DNA from: Bacteroidota bacterium
GTDB lineage: Bacteria; Bacteroidota; Bacteroidia; Bacteroidales; UBA12077
Direction of reading: 5' to 3'
Assembly: GCA_020444275.1 (NCBI GenBank)
Contig: JAHLLG010000003.1
Location: 1-64,000, forward strand
Length of the DNA stretch: 64,000 nt
Shown: in pieces, positions 1 to 7,725 of the stretch
How positions within the stretch are numbered: position 1 is the first letter of the stretch
How the letters are laid out: each line of letters starts with the position of its first letter
Translations under genes and position numbers: made by a program
Notes under the pieces: model-generated
Seen by the model: only the letters and a program-made list of their open reading frames with translations
The model's database searches: none
Told to the model about the DNA's origin: nothing

Positions 1-46
1 ACGAAGCCCGGGTTGGGTTACCTCAGAAAATATCGGCATGTTTTTA
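1..46 (-). other. end of an off-window cassette
   Basis: These bases precede attC-1 and nearly match 9131-9176, the end of the non-coding cassette 9 (one visible difference, cccggg versus cctggg). This suggests that the next distal cassette, outside the window, is another copy of the non-coding cassette and that the array continues leftwards. Confidence 0.6.
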
Positions 47-176
47 TAACGGTCCACACATAGCCTGAGTGCGGGTTTCCCGCCGTGTTTCACGGTCACC
101 CGTTGAAAACCAAAACAAATATAACTAATTGTCATCAAACCGCCAAAACCCCCGCATTTAGGCTGATGTGTTGTTA
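47..176 (-). repeat. attC-1 (cassette recombination site)
   Basis: Runs from TAAC to GTTA. Variable arms ACACATAGCC and GGCTGATGTGT pair with one unpaired G in the right arm; the spacer on the left is GGTCC. It shares its arms with attC-19. It contains CAAATATA (116-123), read on the minus strand as TATATTTG, a Bacteroidota -7 promoter box. It is the 3' site of the cassette carrying the gene at 187-1158. Confidence 0.85.
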
Positions 177-186
177 TGCGGCGTTA

Positions 187-1158
187 TTACTGTAAAAGAA
201 CTAATTCGTCACTAATTCTGTCCTGTCGCAAAGCACTAATTAGCTTTAATTCTTTTGTGTCTTCAACAGGATAAAAAGTATCGATTCTAAAATATGTTTG
301 TTGACCTAAGCCTGGAACACTTCTTTGTTTTTCAGTTATATAAACGATGAAAGGTTTACCCTTATACTCAAAGACCACTTTTCGTTCTCCATTCTTAAAT
401 AATCCTGACTTATCAATTTGCTCTAAAATATCCTTTAATTCAATTCCTATCTTGGTGTAGTCAATATCATTTGTATGAAAAGACTTGTCTAACTCAGTCT
501 GTTTCATAATTTGAGCATAATGTCGAAAGAATATATGAGTAACTGAAAATTCGTCAAATTCAACTACGTTACTGTCAAAATGAATAGGAATTTTAGCACC
601 AAACTTATCAATATGCTTTAAAATTATCGTACGTATATATCGTGAACGCAAAACAATACATTTCAGCTTGAACTTATATAGATTGCTTTTATTCAAGAAG
701 CCTAATGTATTGAAAAGTGGGTCTTTTTTGAGTAGTCTTATTTCTGTCCTTGTTTCTCTTGCAATTTCAATCATTAACCTTTCAGAGGAAGAGTCTGTAT
801 TTGATATTTCGTGTTCCCACTCAGTATAATAATTTTCTAAACTGGTTAAGTCTTTTGTTTTTTGAGCATCCGAAATTGGATTCCCACGTTTATCATTCTT
901 TATGGTTGTACCATGCAAATCTTTATAGTAAGTTCTATATAGGTCAGCAAATATTGGCTCCTTGCAAACTAAAAAACTTTCAGGTTTTCCAAAGTCATAG
1001 TAAGATGCTTTTAAAATATTATAAAAATGATAAGCTTCCGTATAATTCAAGTCGTTATTATTTGCTCTCTTAAGAAGCTCAAAAAACATATCATTCCCTT
1101 TTTTCTTATCTACATTTTTATAGAGATACTTTTCTAATTCTTCGGAAGTAAATGTCAT
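187..1158 (-). CDS. cassette 1 hypothetical protein
   Basis: A 323-residue protein with no signal peptide and no membrane segment, so probably cytoplasmic. I do not recognise it with confidence. The C-terminal third (from about residue 205) has a THIFFRH motif, then a stretch GKPFIVYI and RIDTFYPV. This loosely recalls the small phage-type BECR-fold nuclease or toxin domains, but that is only a guess. The start lies about 20 bases from attC-2 and the stop about 10 bases from attC-1, so the gene fills its cassette and has little room for its own promoter. Cassette ends TTATGCGGC and GCCGCATAA are exact complements. Confidence 0.7.
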   Translation of the reverse strand: MTFTSEELEKYLYKNVDKKKGNDMFFELLKRANNNDLNYTEAYHFYNILKASYYDFGKPESFLVCKEPIFADLYRTYYKDLHGTTIKNDKRGNPISDAQKTKDLTSLENYYTEWEHEISNTDSSSERLMIEIARETRTEIRLLKKDPLFNTLGFLNKSNLYKFKLKCIVLRSRYIRTIILKHIDKFGAKIPIHFDSNVVEFDEFSVTHIFFRHYAQIMKQTELDKSFHTNDIDYTKIGIELKDILEQIDKSGLFKNGERKVVFEYKGKPFIVYITEKQRSVPGLGQQTYFRIDTFYPVEDTKELKLISALRQDRISDELVLLQ

Positions 1159-1180
1159 AGTTCAAAGTAATTATGCCGCA

Positions 1181-1310
1181 TAACGGTCTTCGGGTTTGGA
1201 GCGTTCGGGACCTACAGCCGTAATTGCCTCTCACCCGTTAAGAACTTTTACTAAAATAATACAAAGTCTCTTAACTACCAAACACCCGTATGCTCTGAGA
1301 CCCGATGTTA
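1181..1310 (-). repeat. attC-2
   Basis: Arms TCGGGTTTGGAGC and GCTCTGAGACCCGA pair with an unpaired G between the outer six base pairs and the inner stem. Spacer GGTCT. The centre lacks the exact TATATTTG box. It belongs to the same arm family as attC-9, -10, -11 and -13. It is the 3' site of the cassette with the gene at 1318-1965. Confidence 0.85.
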
Positions 1311-1317
1311 CAGGGCG

Positions 1318-1965
1318 TTATTTAATTGGATCATATTTTTCATAGTACTTTTGAATTTCTAATCTTACTTCATGAATTTTTTCTTCAATTTGTGATATTC
1401 CACAACCACTTTCATACAATCTACTATTTATTCTATTATGAACTATTGATCCAATACGGTCTTTATCTTCACCTTCATAATCTTCAGGGTTTTTAATTAA
1501 ATCATCTCCAAATTTTCTTAGTTCGTCTAAGTGAATATTTAACATATTATCAGCTCTTTCTTCAATAAATTTAACAACTATCTCTCTTATTTTCTTTGGT
1601 ACAAAAGGGTCTGATTTAACTTGTTTTACCCAATTACTTAATTTGTTTGAAACGGGATTGTCTGGTATTCCCAAACTCCACCTATCTTGACCTTTTACTT
1701 TGTCTTTATATTTTTCATATTTTTCAAGCATTTTCTTTACACACTCTCCTGTTGGGTCTTGCTTTATCCAACTGTTGTCTGAGTTTTCATCAAATTCTGA
1801 TATTAAAAAGTCAGAAATTTCTTCTACCTTAACTAATGCTTTCTTTTGATATTCTGTATTTATAGTGTTTAACAATCCCTTTTTTGCTTTAATATAAGTT
1901 AAGATTGCAATTGTACCACCAGTCAAGTAAAAAGCAATTTGTACTATCTTTAAAATGTTGTCCAT
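1318..1965 (-). CDS. cassette 2 membrane-anchored hypothetical
   Basis: A 215-residue protein with one N-terminal hydrophobic segment (about residues 5-25) followed by a long charged, mostly helical region. This suggests a single-pass membrane protein with a cytoplasmic coiled body. I recognise no family. The stop codon lies eight bases from attC-2, and the start about 30 bases from attC-3. The cassette ends TTACAGGGC and GCCCTGTAA are exact complements. No individual promoter is obvious. Confidence 0.7.
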   Translation of the reverse strand: MDNILKIVQIAFYLTGGTIAILTYIKAKKGLLNTINTEYQKKALVKVEEISDFLISEFDENSDNSWIKQDPTGECVKKMLEKYEKYKDKVKGQDRWSLGIPDNPVSNKLSNWVKQVKSDPFVPKKIREIVVKFIEERADNMLNIHLDELRKFGDDLIKNPEDYEGEDKDRIGSIVHNRINSRLYESGCGISQIEEKIHEVRLEIQKYYEKYDPIK

Positions 1966-1996
1966 ATTATTTTGTTCGAAATTAAATTATGCCCTG

Positions 1997-2124
1997 TAAC
2001 GGTCCTTGGGTAAGCTACGTGCGGGTTTCCGCCGCGTTTCACTATCACCCGTTAACCAAAGTTAAAGATAACTAAATTTGTCAAAAAACTACCAAAACCC
2101 CGCATGTAGTTTGACCCAATGTTA
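1997..2124 (-). repeat. attC-3
   Basis: Arms TTGGGTAAGCTAC and GTAGTTTGACCCAA pair with the usual unpaired G. It is almost identical over its length to attC-16, 13.8 kb away. The central region has TATCTTTA instead of the TATATTTG box. It is the 3' site of the two-gene cassette 3. Confidence 0.85.
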
Positions 2125-2155
2125 ACATCCGTTTTTAATTTTGATTAAGATATAA

Positions 2156-2914
2156 CTATCCATTCTCTCTTTTATTCTTTAATCTTGACCAAAAATGTTT
2201 ATATAAAAAGCTATTTTCATCTAGTTCACATAACTGTCTATACATTGGCTTATTCACAGTAAAAGCTAAAATGTCAGGAGGCAAATGTTCTCTCATCGCC
2301 ATATCTGTTGCACCAATAACAGCTTTCGGTATATCTGTATCTAAATCTCCAAGGAGAGCAGCTAATTGTCCACAACCCGACCCGAATGCCGTAATTACTG
2401 GATTGCTTTCTAAGAATGCGTTGTTATATTCTGCTCCATGAATTAAAAGACTCAATTGATCAGGATTAACATAAAATGTTATTGTTTTTAAATAATTATA
2501 TTGGTCTTCTTTTAATGGACCAATCACAACATATTTGTTTTTGATTCTATATGGATCCAAATTATCAAGCCACTTTCGCATTAATTCATCAGAAGATTTG
2601 AAACCTTCTCTTTGATTTAAGCCTGTAGCAAAATTTTCTCTTGCTATATCTTCTGAACTAGATTTTTTTACTATCCATTGTGGTAAAACATTGCCAATCC
2701 AGTATCCGCCACCTTGACAAGATGCCGTATGATTGGAATCTACAACAGAAATACATATGCTATCGCCTTTTAGCCAATCTTTATATGCCGAAAAAAAACA
2801 ATGTTTTGGTTTAGTTAAGGGTTCGAAAGGCTTCAAATCTGGAACATCATATAATCCAATTAGGGGATTATCTATACCTGCTATTTCTAATAGTACTTTT
2901 GGATTTGGATTCAT
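2156..2914 (-). CDS. DUF169 family protein (cassette 3)
   Basis: A 252-residue cytoplasmic protein resembling the DUF169 family (COG2043), seen in the layout around CQGGGYWIG (about residues 66-74) and the Gly/Cys-rich segment FGSGCGQLAALLGD (about residues 177-190). The biochemical role of the family is not established; its cysteines have led to suggestions of metal or cofactor binding. It is preceded one base away by the MarR-type regulator at 2916-3359, so the two are surely co-transcribed and share one cassette. The regulator may control the pair. Confidence 0.75.
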   Translation of the reverse strand: MNPNPKVLLEIAGIDNPLIGLYDVPDLKPFEPLTKPKHCFFSAYKDWLKGDSICISVVDSNHTASCQGGGYWIGNVLPQWIVKKSSSEDIARENFATGLNQREGFKSSDELMRKWLDNLDPYRIKNKYVVIGPLKEDQYNYLKTITFYVNPDQLSLLIHGAEYNNAFLESNPVITAFGSGCGQLAALLGDLDTDIPKAVIGATDMAMREHLPPDILAFTVNKPMYRQLCELDENSFLYKHFWSRLKNKRENG

Positions 2915-2915
2915 T

Positions 2916-3359
2916 TTAACTCTTATTTAGAAGATTATTATTTATTTTTTTTAGTAATGATATGAATATTGAAACTTCGTTTTCATTTAAAACTGAGACA
3001 CTCATTTTATTAACTTCAATTGCAATCGGTATTATTTCATCTAAAAGTTTTTTTCCAGTGTCAGTTATAAATATTTTGTATAGTCTTCTATCTGTTTTTG
3101 AAGGTTTTCGTTCAACATATCCATTTTTTTCTAGTAAATCTAGCATTCTAGTAATGTTTGTCTTGTCCTTTAATCCTTTTTGTGCAATTTCACTCTGGAT
3201 TATACCTGGAAATTCATTGATAATATTCAGAATGCCCCACTGTTCAGATGTAGCATTATTTCCATTCTCCTTTATCAATTTATTAAATTGATTTCGCATT
3301 AGACTATTGGTTTTTCCAATTAAGTATCCAAGCGATTCGTTAATATTAAAATTATCCAT
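2916..3359 (-). CDS. MarR-family transcriptional regulator (cassette 3)
   Basis: A 147-residue winged-helix regulator. The helix-turn-helix segment IAQKGLKDKTNITRMLDLLE (about residues 59-78) is followed by the wing with KTDRRLYKIFIT, the typical MarR D-x-R signature. It probably binds DNA as a dimer near its own promoter. It is first in a two-gene unit with the DUF169 protein. Unlike most cassette genes it has about 100 bases between its start and the next site (attC-4), with a promoter box of its own at 3387-3394. Autoregulation is inferred. Confidence 0.88.
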   Translation of the reverse strand: MDNFNINESLGYLIGKTNSLMRNQFNKLIKENGNNATSEQWGILNIINEFPGIIQSEIAQKGLKDKTNITRMLDLLEKNGYVERKPSKTDRRLYKIFITDTGKKLLDEIIPIAIEVNKMSVSVLNENEVSIFISLLKKINNNLLNKS

Positions 3360-3386
3360 AAGTAGTTACAATTATATTAGTTATAG

Positions 3387-3394
3387 CAAAAGTA
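3387..3394 (-). promoter_or_regulatory. TACTTTTG -7 box
   Basis: On the minus strand this reads TACTTTTG and fits the Bacteroidota TAnnTTTG box, about 28 bases upstream of the MarR-type start. It would drive the marR-DUF169 pair from inside the cassette, an exception among the cassettes. Confidence 0.45.
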
Positions 3395-3463
3395 AGCATA
3401 GCAACTAAATTTACAAAAATTAAACAGATGTTTATTAGCATTAAAAAAATTAAAAATGGATGT

Positions 3464-3594
3464 TAACGGTCCCGCCATAAGTGGCGGTGCGGGAGCCCGC
3501 CGTGTTTCAGGGTCACCCGTTGACCCTGAAACAAATATATACAAAACTTGTCAAACCAACACCATACACCCGTATGCCATTTGATGGCGTGTTA
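3464..3594 (-). repeat. attC-4
   Basis: Arms CGCCATAAGTGGC and GCCATTTGATGGCG pair, with the unpaired G. Inside is a second hairpin, GTTTCAGGGTCA / TGACCCTGAAAC around loop CCCGT, a perfect 12-bp stem. TATATTTG box on the minus strand at 3532-3539. attC-15 and attC-17 are near copies. Confidence 0.88.
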
Positions 3595-3614
3595 GCGGTT
3601 GTGCATAATTTTGT

Positions 3615-4178
3615 TTAAAAATAAAATCTTAATAATAATCCTGCATCTGATGATAAATATGAATTACTATCACTGCTTCCACCAGGATCAAGAGTTGTAT
3701 TAAAATGAATAAACTTAGCTCCAAGTTCGCCTCCCACAGAGAAGTGATTACCAAAGAAATATTCGCATCCTAATGTAGGTCCAATAATAATTTTCTCAGT
3801 TTCTCTTGTAGTATTGAAGTTCTCTTCAGTATTCATCTTATCATATTCAGATCTCAGTCCAGTATAAATATTCAGTTTATTTCTATTGAAAACATAAAAC
3901 GCACCAAGACCAATTGCTATATTGGTATTATCGTTGTGATTAACCCCAAAATTAAAACCAATCTCAGGTTCAATTTTAAAATGATCATTAATGTTGAAAC
4001 TAATTAAAAACTTTGTAACAGGGAAATAATATTGATCTTGTAAGTCATTAAGCTTAAATTGTTCCATATGGATTCCAAAACCAAAAAGTGGCATTCTGGT
4101 ATCATTTTCTTGACTAAATATCAAATTCGTATTAAGGAACATAACTACAATTAGAACTAAAAATTTTGTTTTTCTCAT
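3615..4178 (-). CDS. outer-membrane beta-barrel protein (cassette 4)
   Basis: A 187-residue protein with a clear signal peptide (MRKTKFLVLIVVMFLNTNLIF, cleavage near residue 22) and alternating hydrophobic strands ending in an aromatic residue (LLLRFYF), as in small outer-membrane beta barrels of the porin family. Motifs such as FKIEPEIGFNFG and GPTLGCEYFF are typical strands. It probably sits in the outer membrane; substrate unknown. It is the only gene of the cassette. Cassette ends TTAGCGG and CCGCTAA are complementary, continuing past a two-base mismatch. Confidence 0.8.
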   Translation of the reverse strand: MRKTKFLVLIVVMFLNTNLIFSQENDTRMPLFGFGIHMEQFKLNDLQDQYYFPVTKFLISFNINDHFKIEPEIGFNFGVNHNDNTNIAIGLGAFYVFNRNKLNIYTGLRSEYDKMNTEENFNTTRETEKIIIGPTLGCEYFFGNHFSVGGELGAKFIHFNTTLDPGGSSDSNSYLSSDAGLLLRFYF

Positions 4179-4214
4179 TATTGTTTAATTTTGGGTTTGA
4201 TTATGCATTACCGC

Positions 4215-4341
4215 TAACGGTCCCTTGTTAAGTTACGTGCGGGTTTCCGCCGCGTTTCATTGTCCCCCGTTGAACAACTTTACTAAGATAAAACTTAGTC
4301 AGCAAACCACAAAACCCCGCATGTAATTTGAACAAGTGTTA
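4215..4341 (-). repeat. attC-5
   Basis: Arms CTTGTTAAGTTAC and GTAATTTGAACAAG pair with the unpaired G. The centre has only a weak inner hairpin and TATCTTAG rather than the TATATTTG box. It is the 3' site of the two-gene cassette 5. Confidence 0.85.
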
Positions 4342-4359
4342 GCATATGTAAATTCTGAA

Positions 4360-4887
4360 TTAGAATCCCAATTTCTTTATTAAAAAAGCGACTAAGACTG
4401 CAACTCCAATACTAACAAATGCATTTATTATCACAATGAGCCACCATTTATTAACTTGAAAAATAGTTCCCCTAAGTTGTTTTAAAGTAAGATTATCTAT
4501 TTGTGATTTTAGATTCTTCTCTTCTTGCTGTTCTTTAGATTTTTCAATTAAATATTCTATTTTATCATCTAAATATTCTAAAAAATCGCTATGCTCTTGA
4601 TATAAATCTCTTCCGTCAAGTGTTATTTGATAACGTGAATCATCATAATGTTTGTCAATTAAACTAAATTCATTTTCAAGCTTATCTATGGCAAAATCAT
4701 AGTCTCTTTCGGTGCACTCGAAACCATATTTCTCTTCAATCTTTTTCTTGTAGTGAAAATATTCAATATACTGATAGTTATTGTATCTTTCATTTAGAAC
4801 TGATAACAATTCATTTGCAATAAATACCTGCTGCTTTGTCATTTTGTAAACACTTGCAACATATTCAAATAATTCTTCCTGATTCAT
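4360..4887 (-). CDS. cassette 5 tail-anchored hypothetical
   Basis: A 175-residue protein with a soluble, charged, helix-rich N-terminal part and one C-terminal membrane segment (about residues 148-171, WWLIVIINAFVSIGVAVLV). This suggests a tail-anchored inner-membrane protein with its domain in the cytoplasm. I recognise no family. The N-terminal part with its Tyr-rich EYFHYKKKIEEKYGF stretch could be a winged-helix-like domain, but this is not certain. It lies ten bases downstream of the YiiX-like lipoprotein gene and is probably co-transcribed with it. Confidence 0.65.
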   Translation of the reverse strand: MNQEELFEYVASVYKMTKQQVFIANELLSVLNERYNNYQYIEYFHYKKKIEEKYGFECTERDYDFAIDKLENEFSLIDKHYDDSRYQITLDGRDLYQEHSDFLEYLDDKIEYLIEKSKEQQEEKNLKSQIDNLTLKQLRGTIFQVNKWWLIVIINAFVSIGVAVLVAFLIKKLGF

Positions 4888-4897
4888 AGCGATTATA

Positions 4898-5527
4898 TTA
4901 ATTAGAAAAAACTGTTTTTAAAATATTAGAATTAAACATTTCTGCAGGAGATATTACTTTTTCATCCATTGGAATTGTCTCTCCATACCGTTTCTCCATA
5001 ATTTCTTTTACAATATCATTTTCTAAGTCAAACTCTTTCAAAGTTTGAAGTTTCCCAATTTCAATTCCAACTGCTTCCTTATAAATTTTCCAAACTAATT
5101 CAGAACAGTAGATTCTCTCATTAGACCATTCAAAATAAATATCGTAATTCTTTCCAATATACTTTTCGCCAATTGATTTCATTTTTGACAAATTGCTACT
5201 TGTCAAATATTTTTCTGATTCTTTCAATCGTTTAACAACAAAGTGCTTTTTCTCTCCCCGATTAATCCATTCGTGAAGTGGTGTCAATTTCACTGGCTGA
5301 ACAGCTTCATAAACCAAAATATTGTCATTTTCAACATAAATTATCCCAACGTGACTATATTTTGAATGCGTTGCTAATTGAATAGCTTTACTTTGTTGTG
5401 ATTTCGATGTTTGGAAAATAATATCTCCGCTTTTCAATTTCTTCTCAAAACTATCAGTTGAGCAGCTTTGAAAAATAGAAAGAAAAAGTATTACCAAAAT
5501 TGTCGTTAAAGAAATGTTTTGTCTCAT
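4898..5527 (-). CDS. YiiX/YaeF-like permuted papain amidase, lipoprotein
   Basis: A 209-residue lipoprotein: the lipobox ends at Cys22 (IFQSC). The catalytic layout of the YaeF/YiiX clan of permuted NlpC/P60 peptidases is visible: GDIIFQ, then HVGIIY with the catalytic His, YEAVQPV, and the Cys in IYCSELVWK (about residue 139). These enzymes are predicted to act on amide bonds of peptidoglycan or lipids at the cell envelope; the substrate here is unknown. It is the first gene of a two-gene cassette with the tail-anchored protein downstream. Confidence 0.82.
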   Translation of the reverse strand: MRQNISLTTILVILFLSIFQSCSTDSFEKKLKSGDIIFQTSKSQQSKAIQLATHSKYSHVGIIYVENDNILVYEAVQPVKLTPLHEWINRGEKKHFVVKRLKESEKYLTSSNLSKMKSIGEKYIGKNYDIYFEWSNERIYCSELVWKIYKEAVGIEIGKLQTLKEFDLENDIVKEIMEKRYGETIPMDEKVISPAEMFNSNILKTVFSN

Positions 5528-5554
5528 GGCATTTTTCTCAGAATTTATGTATGC

Positions 5555-5683
5555 TAACGGTTCGCAAGTAAAATTTGGCGGGGAGCGCCGCCGCGTTTCA
5601 TGGTCACCCGTTGAAAACTTAAACGAATATAATATTTAGTCAGCAAACCACCAAAACCCCCGCTTAATTTTGACTTGCTGTTA
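5555..5683 (-). repeat. attC-6
   Basis: Arms GCAAGTAAAATTT and TAATTTTGACTTGC pair with the unpaired G; spacer GGTTC. The inner part of the stem matches attC-14 while the outer six base pairs differ. The centre has TATATTCG, one base from the promoter box. 3' site of cassette 6. Confidence 0.85.
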
Positions 5684-5801
5684 AAGGTTGGCGGTTTTAT
5701 TTATTCTCTTTATTAAACACTTATCAGATTTTTGCATTGCACTTGCATCTTTTTACGTTACTTATTTGCTAATTTATGATGCTTTTACATTTTTTTACCT
5801 T
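5684..5801. other. non-coding 3' part of cassette 6
   Basis: An AT-rich stretch between attC-6 and the tandem repeat. It begins with TTAAAGG followed by GGCGGTTTT, complementary to the other cassette end (6648-6669). I see no gene in it; degenerate copies of the 21-base unit may extend into it. Confidence 0.4.
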
Positions 5802-5927
5802 ACTTATCTATTAAGTCATATAACTTTTCTGCTCTGTCACGCTACTTTCTGGTAAAGTCAAGTTACTTTTCGATTAAGTCACATTACTTTGCTATCAAGG
5901 TAAGCTGCTTTTCAGCAAAGTCAAGAT
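5802..5927 (-). repeat. six degenerate 21-bp tandem repeats
   Basis: Six consecutive units of exactly 21 bases start at 5802, 5823, 5844, 5865, 5886 and 5907, with a rough consensus ACTTTTCTATTAAGTCAAGTT. They lie just past the stop of the gene at 5921-6577, with the last unit overlapping the stop. The length is a multiple of three, but the minus-strand frame in line with the gene is closed by stops, so they are not a coding tail at present. Confidence 0.7.
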
Positions 5928-6577
5928 GATTTGTGATTCTTATATCTTTTCTTATAACATTTATCAATATAGATTTTTATTGAATTTGTTAAACCATTAG
6001 ACCAAAAACCATTCATTCCCCAACCACCTGGAACTCCTTTAATTTTTGTTGTCCATAGTATTTTTCTACTTTTTATATCAAAAAAAGTATAATATAAGGT
6101 CATATATTCATGACTTTTATTGAAATTCTCTGCATTAATTACAAAGCCTAGTCCATTATCTTGTTGTAATTCATAGGACTGAATAATTTCTTTTAGCTGT
6201 TCTATGCTAAAACTATATGATTCTCTAATTATCCATTTTTTGTCAACCAACTCTGTTCTTTTTTGTACATCATCAGGCTCAAATGTAAATCCCTCTTTCT
6301 TTAACCATTTACTAATATATTTCTCAGGAGGAAGTTCTTTTTCAAAGGTTGAAACCCAAGCATATAAATAATGTCTGATAAAATCGTCTTGACCTATTTT
6401 CATTGGATTTGTCAATTTAACCATAGACATATCAACTCCATAATAAATAACATTATTAGAATCAAAGACTTTATCAATATTAGGACTATACTCCTCAAGT
6501 ATAAACTTACTTTGGGAAAATGCATTTTGGCTAATAGAAAGAAAAAACATTAAACTACATAATAGAATCTTTTTCAT
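5921..6577 (-). CDS. secreted hypothetical protein (cassette 6)
   Basis: A 218-residue protein with a signal peptide (MKKILLCSLMFFLSISQNAF, cleavage near 22), so exported. Conserved-looking patches are YYGVDMSMVKL near residue 44 and DIKSRKILWTTKIKGVPGG near residue 170, followed by GGWGMNGFWSNG. This resembles unnamed Bacteroidota periplasmic proteins; I assign no function. The stop overlaps the last 21-bp tandem repeat, and the C-terminus is basic (KKRYKNHK), which may be a remodelled end. It is the single gene of its cassette. Confidence 0.7.
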   Translation of the reverse strand: MKKILLCSLMFFLSISQNAFSQSKFILEEYSPNIDKVFDSNNVIYYGVDMSMVKLTNPMKIGQDDFIRHYLYAWVSTFEKELPPEKYISKWLKKEGFTFEPDDVQKRTELVDKKWIIRESYSFSIEQLKEIIQSYELQQDNGLGFVINAENFNKSHEYMTLYYTFFDIKSRKILWTTKIKGVPGGWGMNGFWSNGLTNSIKIYIDKCYKKRYKNHKSS

Positions 6578-6665
6578 GTTGGGATAATATTTTAATTATT
6601 AATTGAATATTTTCTTTTTCTATCTTTTGCAATATCTAAAATGTAGCGAAAAAACCGCTTACCTT

Positions 6666-6797
6666 TAACGGTCCTTGTTTACAAGCCTGTACGGGTTTCC
6701 CCCGCCTTACTTGTCAGTCCCCCGTTAAGAACTTTTACTAAGATAAAACAAAGTCACGAAACCACCAAACCCCCGTATGGCTTGTGAAACAATGTTA
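6666..6797 (-). repeat. attC-7
   Basis: Arms TTGTTTACAAGCC and GGCTTGTGAAACAA pair with the unpaired G. The inner module ACAAGCC is shared with attC-18, but the outer six base pairs differ. At 132 bp it is the longest site. The central hairpin is weak. 3' site of cassette 7. Confidence 0.85.
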
Positions 6798-6808
6798 TAA
6801 GGCGTAAT

Positions 6809-7573
6809 TTACTGCCACCAATCTGTTTTTCTTCCTTTATAGTCAAAATTCTCCCAACCAAATTGAACAAACTTGTCTTTGATTACTAAATAATCATCAT
6901 TTCCATCTTTGATTGAATAAAGCTCGTCACAAAATGGCAAACTTTCATAAAGACCGGCTGGTCGAAACGAGAAAATAACTTTCCTTTCAACTTCAGAATT
7001 ATATCTTTTCCATTTACCGACAAAAGTATTCGTAAAATTAGGTTCGTCTCCTGAAGATGTCTTAAACAATTGAACTTTTCCATTATTCATATAAAAGACA
7101 ACTGCAAACACCCCAGAAAATACTCCGTCACCATTCTTATCACCAGGCTCATTTAATACACAATTAAATAGTCCAATATATAAACTGTCAGTTATATAAT
7201 TCTGTTTCCTTAAAAGAACCTTTTCGAGTTTCATTACACCATTTAACTCTCTAACATTTTCACCAAGTTTACTTTTTCCTACAATGACATACTCATTCAC
7301 TTTCTTTTCAGCTTTCAAATGAAAATCTATCCTGCGATAATTCGGCCCAAAGATTCCGATATAGGTTGAAATAGGGTCTTTCTCAAACCTAAGCTGATTT
7401 GAAAGGATTGAGCTTAAATCAAGTTTGTCAATTCTACTTTTGTCAAATTCAGAGAAACCTGAAGTTGAAATGACTTCATTTGTCCAATTCTTACTTAAAT
7501 CAACTTCTTGTGATTTCAAACAGAAGGAGAAAAACAGTCCTATCAATATGGTAATTATATTTCTCATAGTCAC
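6809..7573 (-). CDS. secreted hypothetical protein (cassette 7)
   Basis: A 254-residue protein with a signal peptide (hydrophobic residues about 5-19, then KSQEVDL), probably periplasmic or surface exposed. It contains an Asp/Gly loop GDKNGDGVFSG (about residues 144-154) that could bind calcium, and a Trp-rich C-terminus. I recognise no family. It is the single gene of a cassette whose ends are complementary (TTATAAGGCGTAATTTACTG against the opposite end). The ATG lies about 18 bases from attC-8; the alternative start two codons later (MRN) is equally plausible. Confidence 0.7.
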   Translation of the reverse strand: MTMRNIITILIGLFFSFCLKSQEVDLSKNWTNEVISTSGFSEFDKSRIDKLDLSSILSNQLRFEKDPISTYIGIFGPNYRRIDFHLKAEKKVNEYVIVGKSKLGENVRELNGVMKLEKVLLRKQNYITDSLYIGLFNCVLNEPGDKNGDGVFSGVFAVVFYMNNGKVQLFKTSSGDEPNFTNTFVGKWKRYNSEVERKVIFSFRPAGLYESLPFCDELYSIKDGNDDYLVIKDKFVQFGWENFDYKGRKTDWWQ

Positions 7574-7590
7574 AGTAAATTATGCCTTTA

Positions 7591-7716
7591 TAACGGTCTT
7601 CGGGTATGAAATCGTGCGGGTTTTCGCCGCGTTTCATTATCCCCCGTTAATAAAGTTAAAAGTAGTAAAAAGCTTGCAAACCGCCAAACCCCCGCATGTT
7701 TTATGACCCGATGTTA
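7591..7716 (-). repeat. attC-8
   Basis: Arms TCGGGTATGAAAT and GTTTTATGACCCGA pair with the unpaired G. At 126 bp it is the shortest site. The outer six base pairs are those of the attC-2 family, but the inner stem is unique. The centre has TACTTTTA in place of TATATTTG. 3' site of cassette 8. Confidence 0.85.
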
Positions 7717-7725
7717 TACGGCGTT

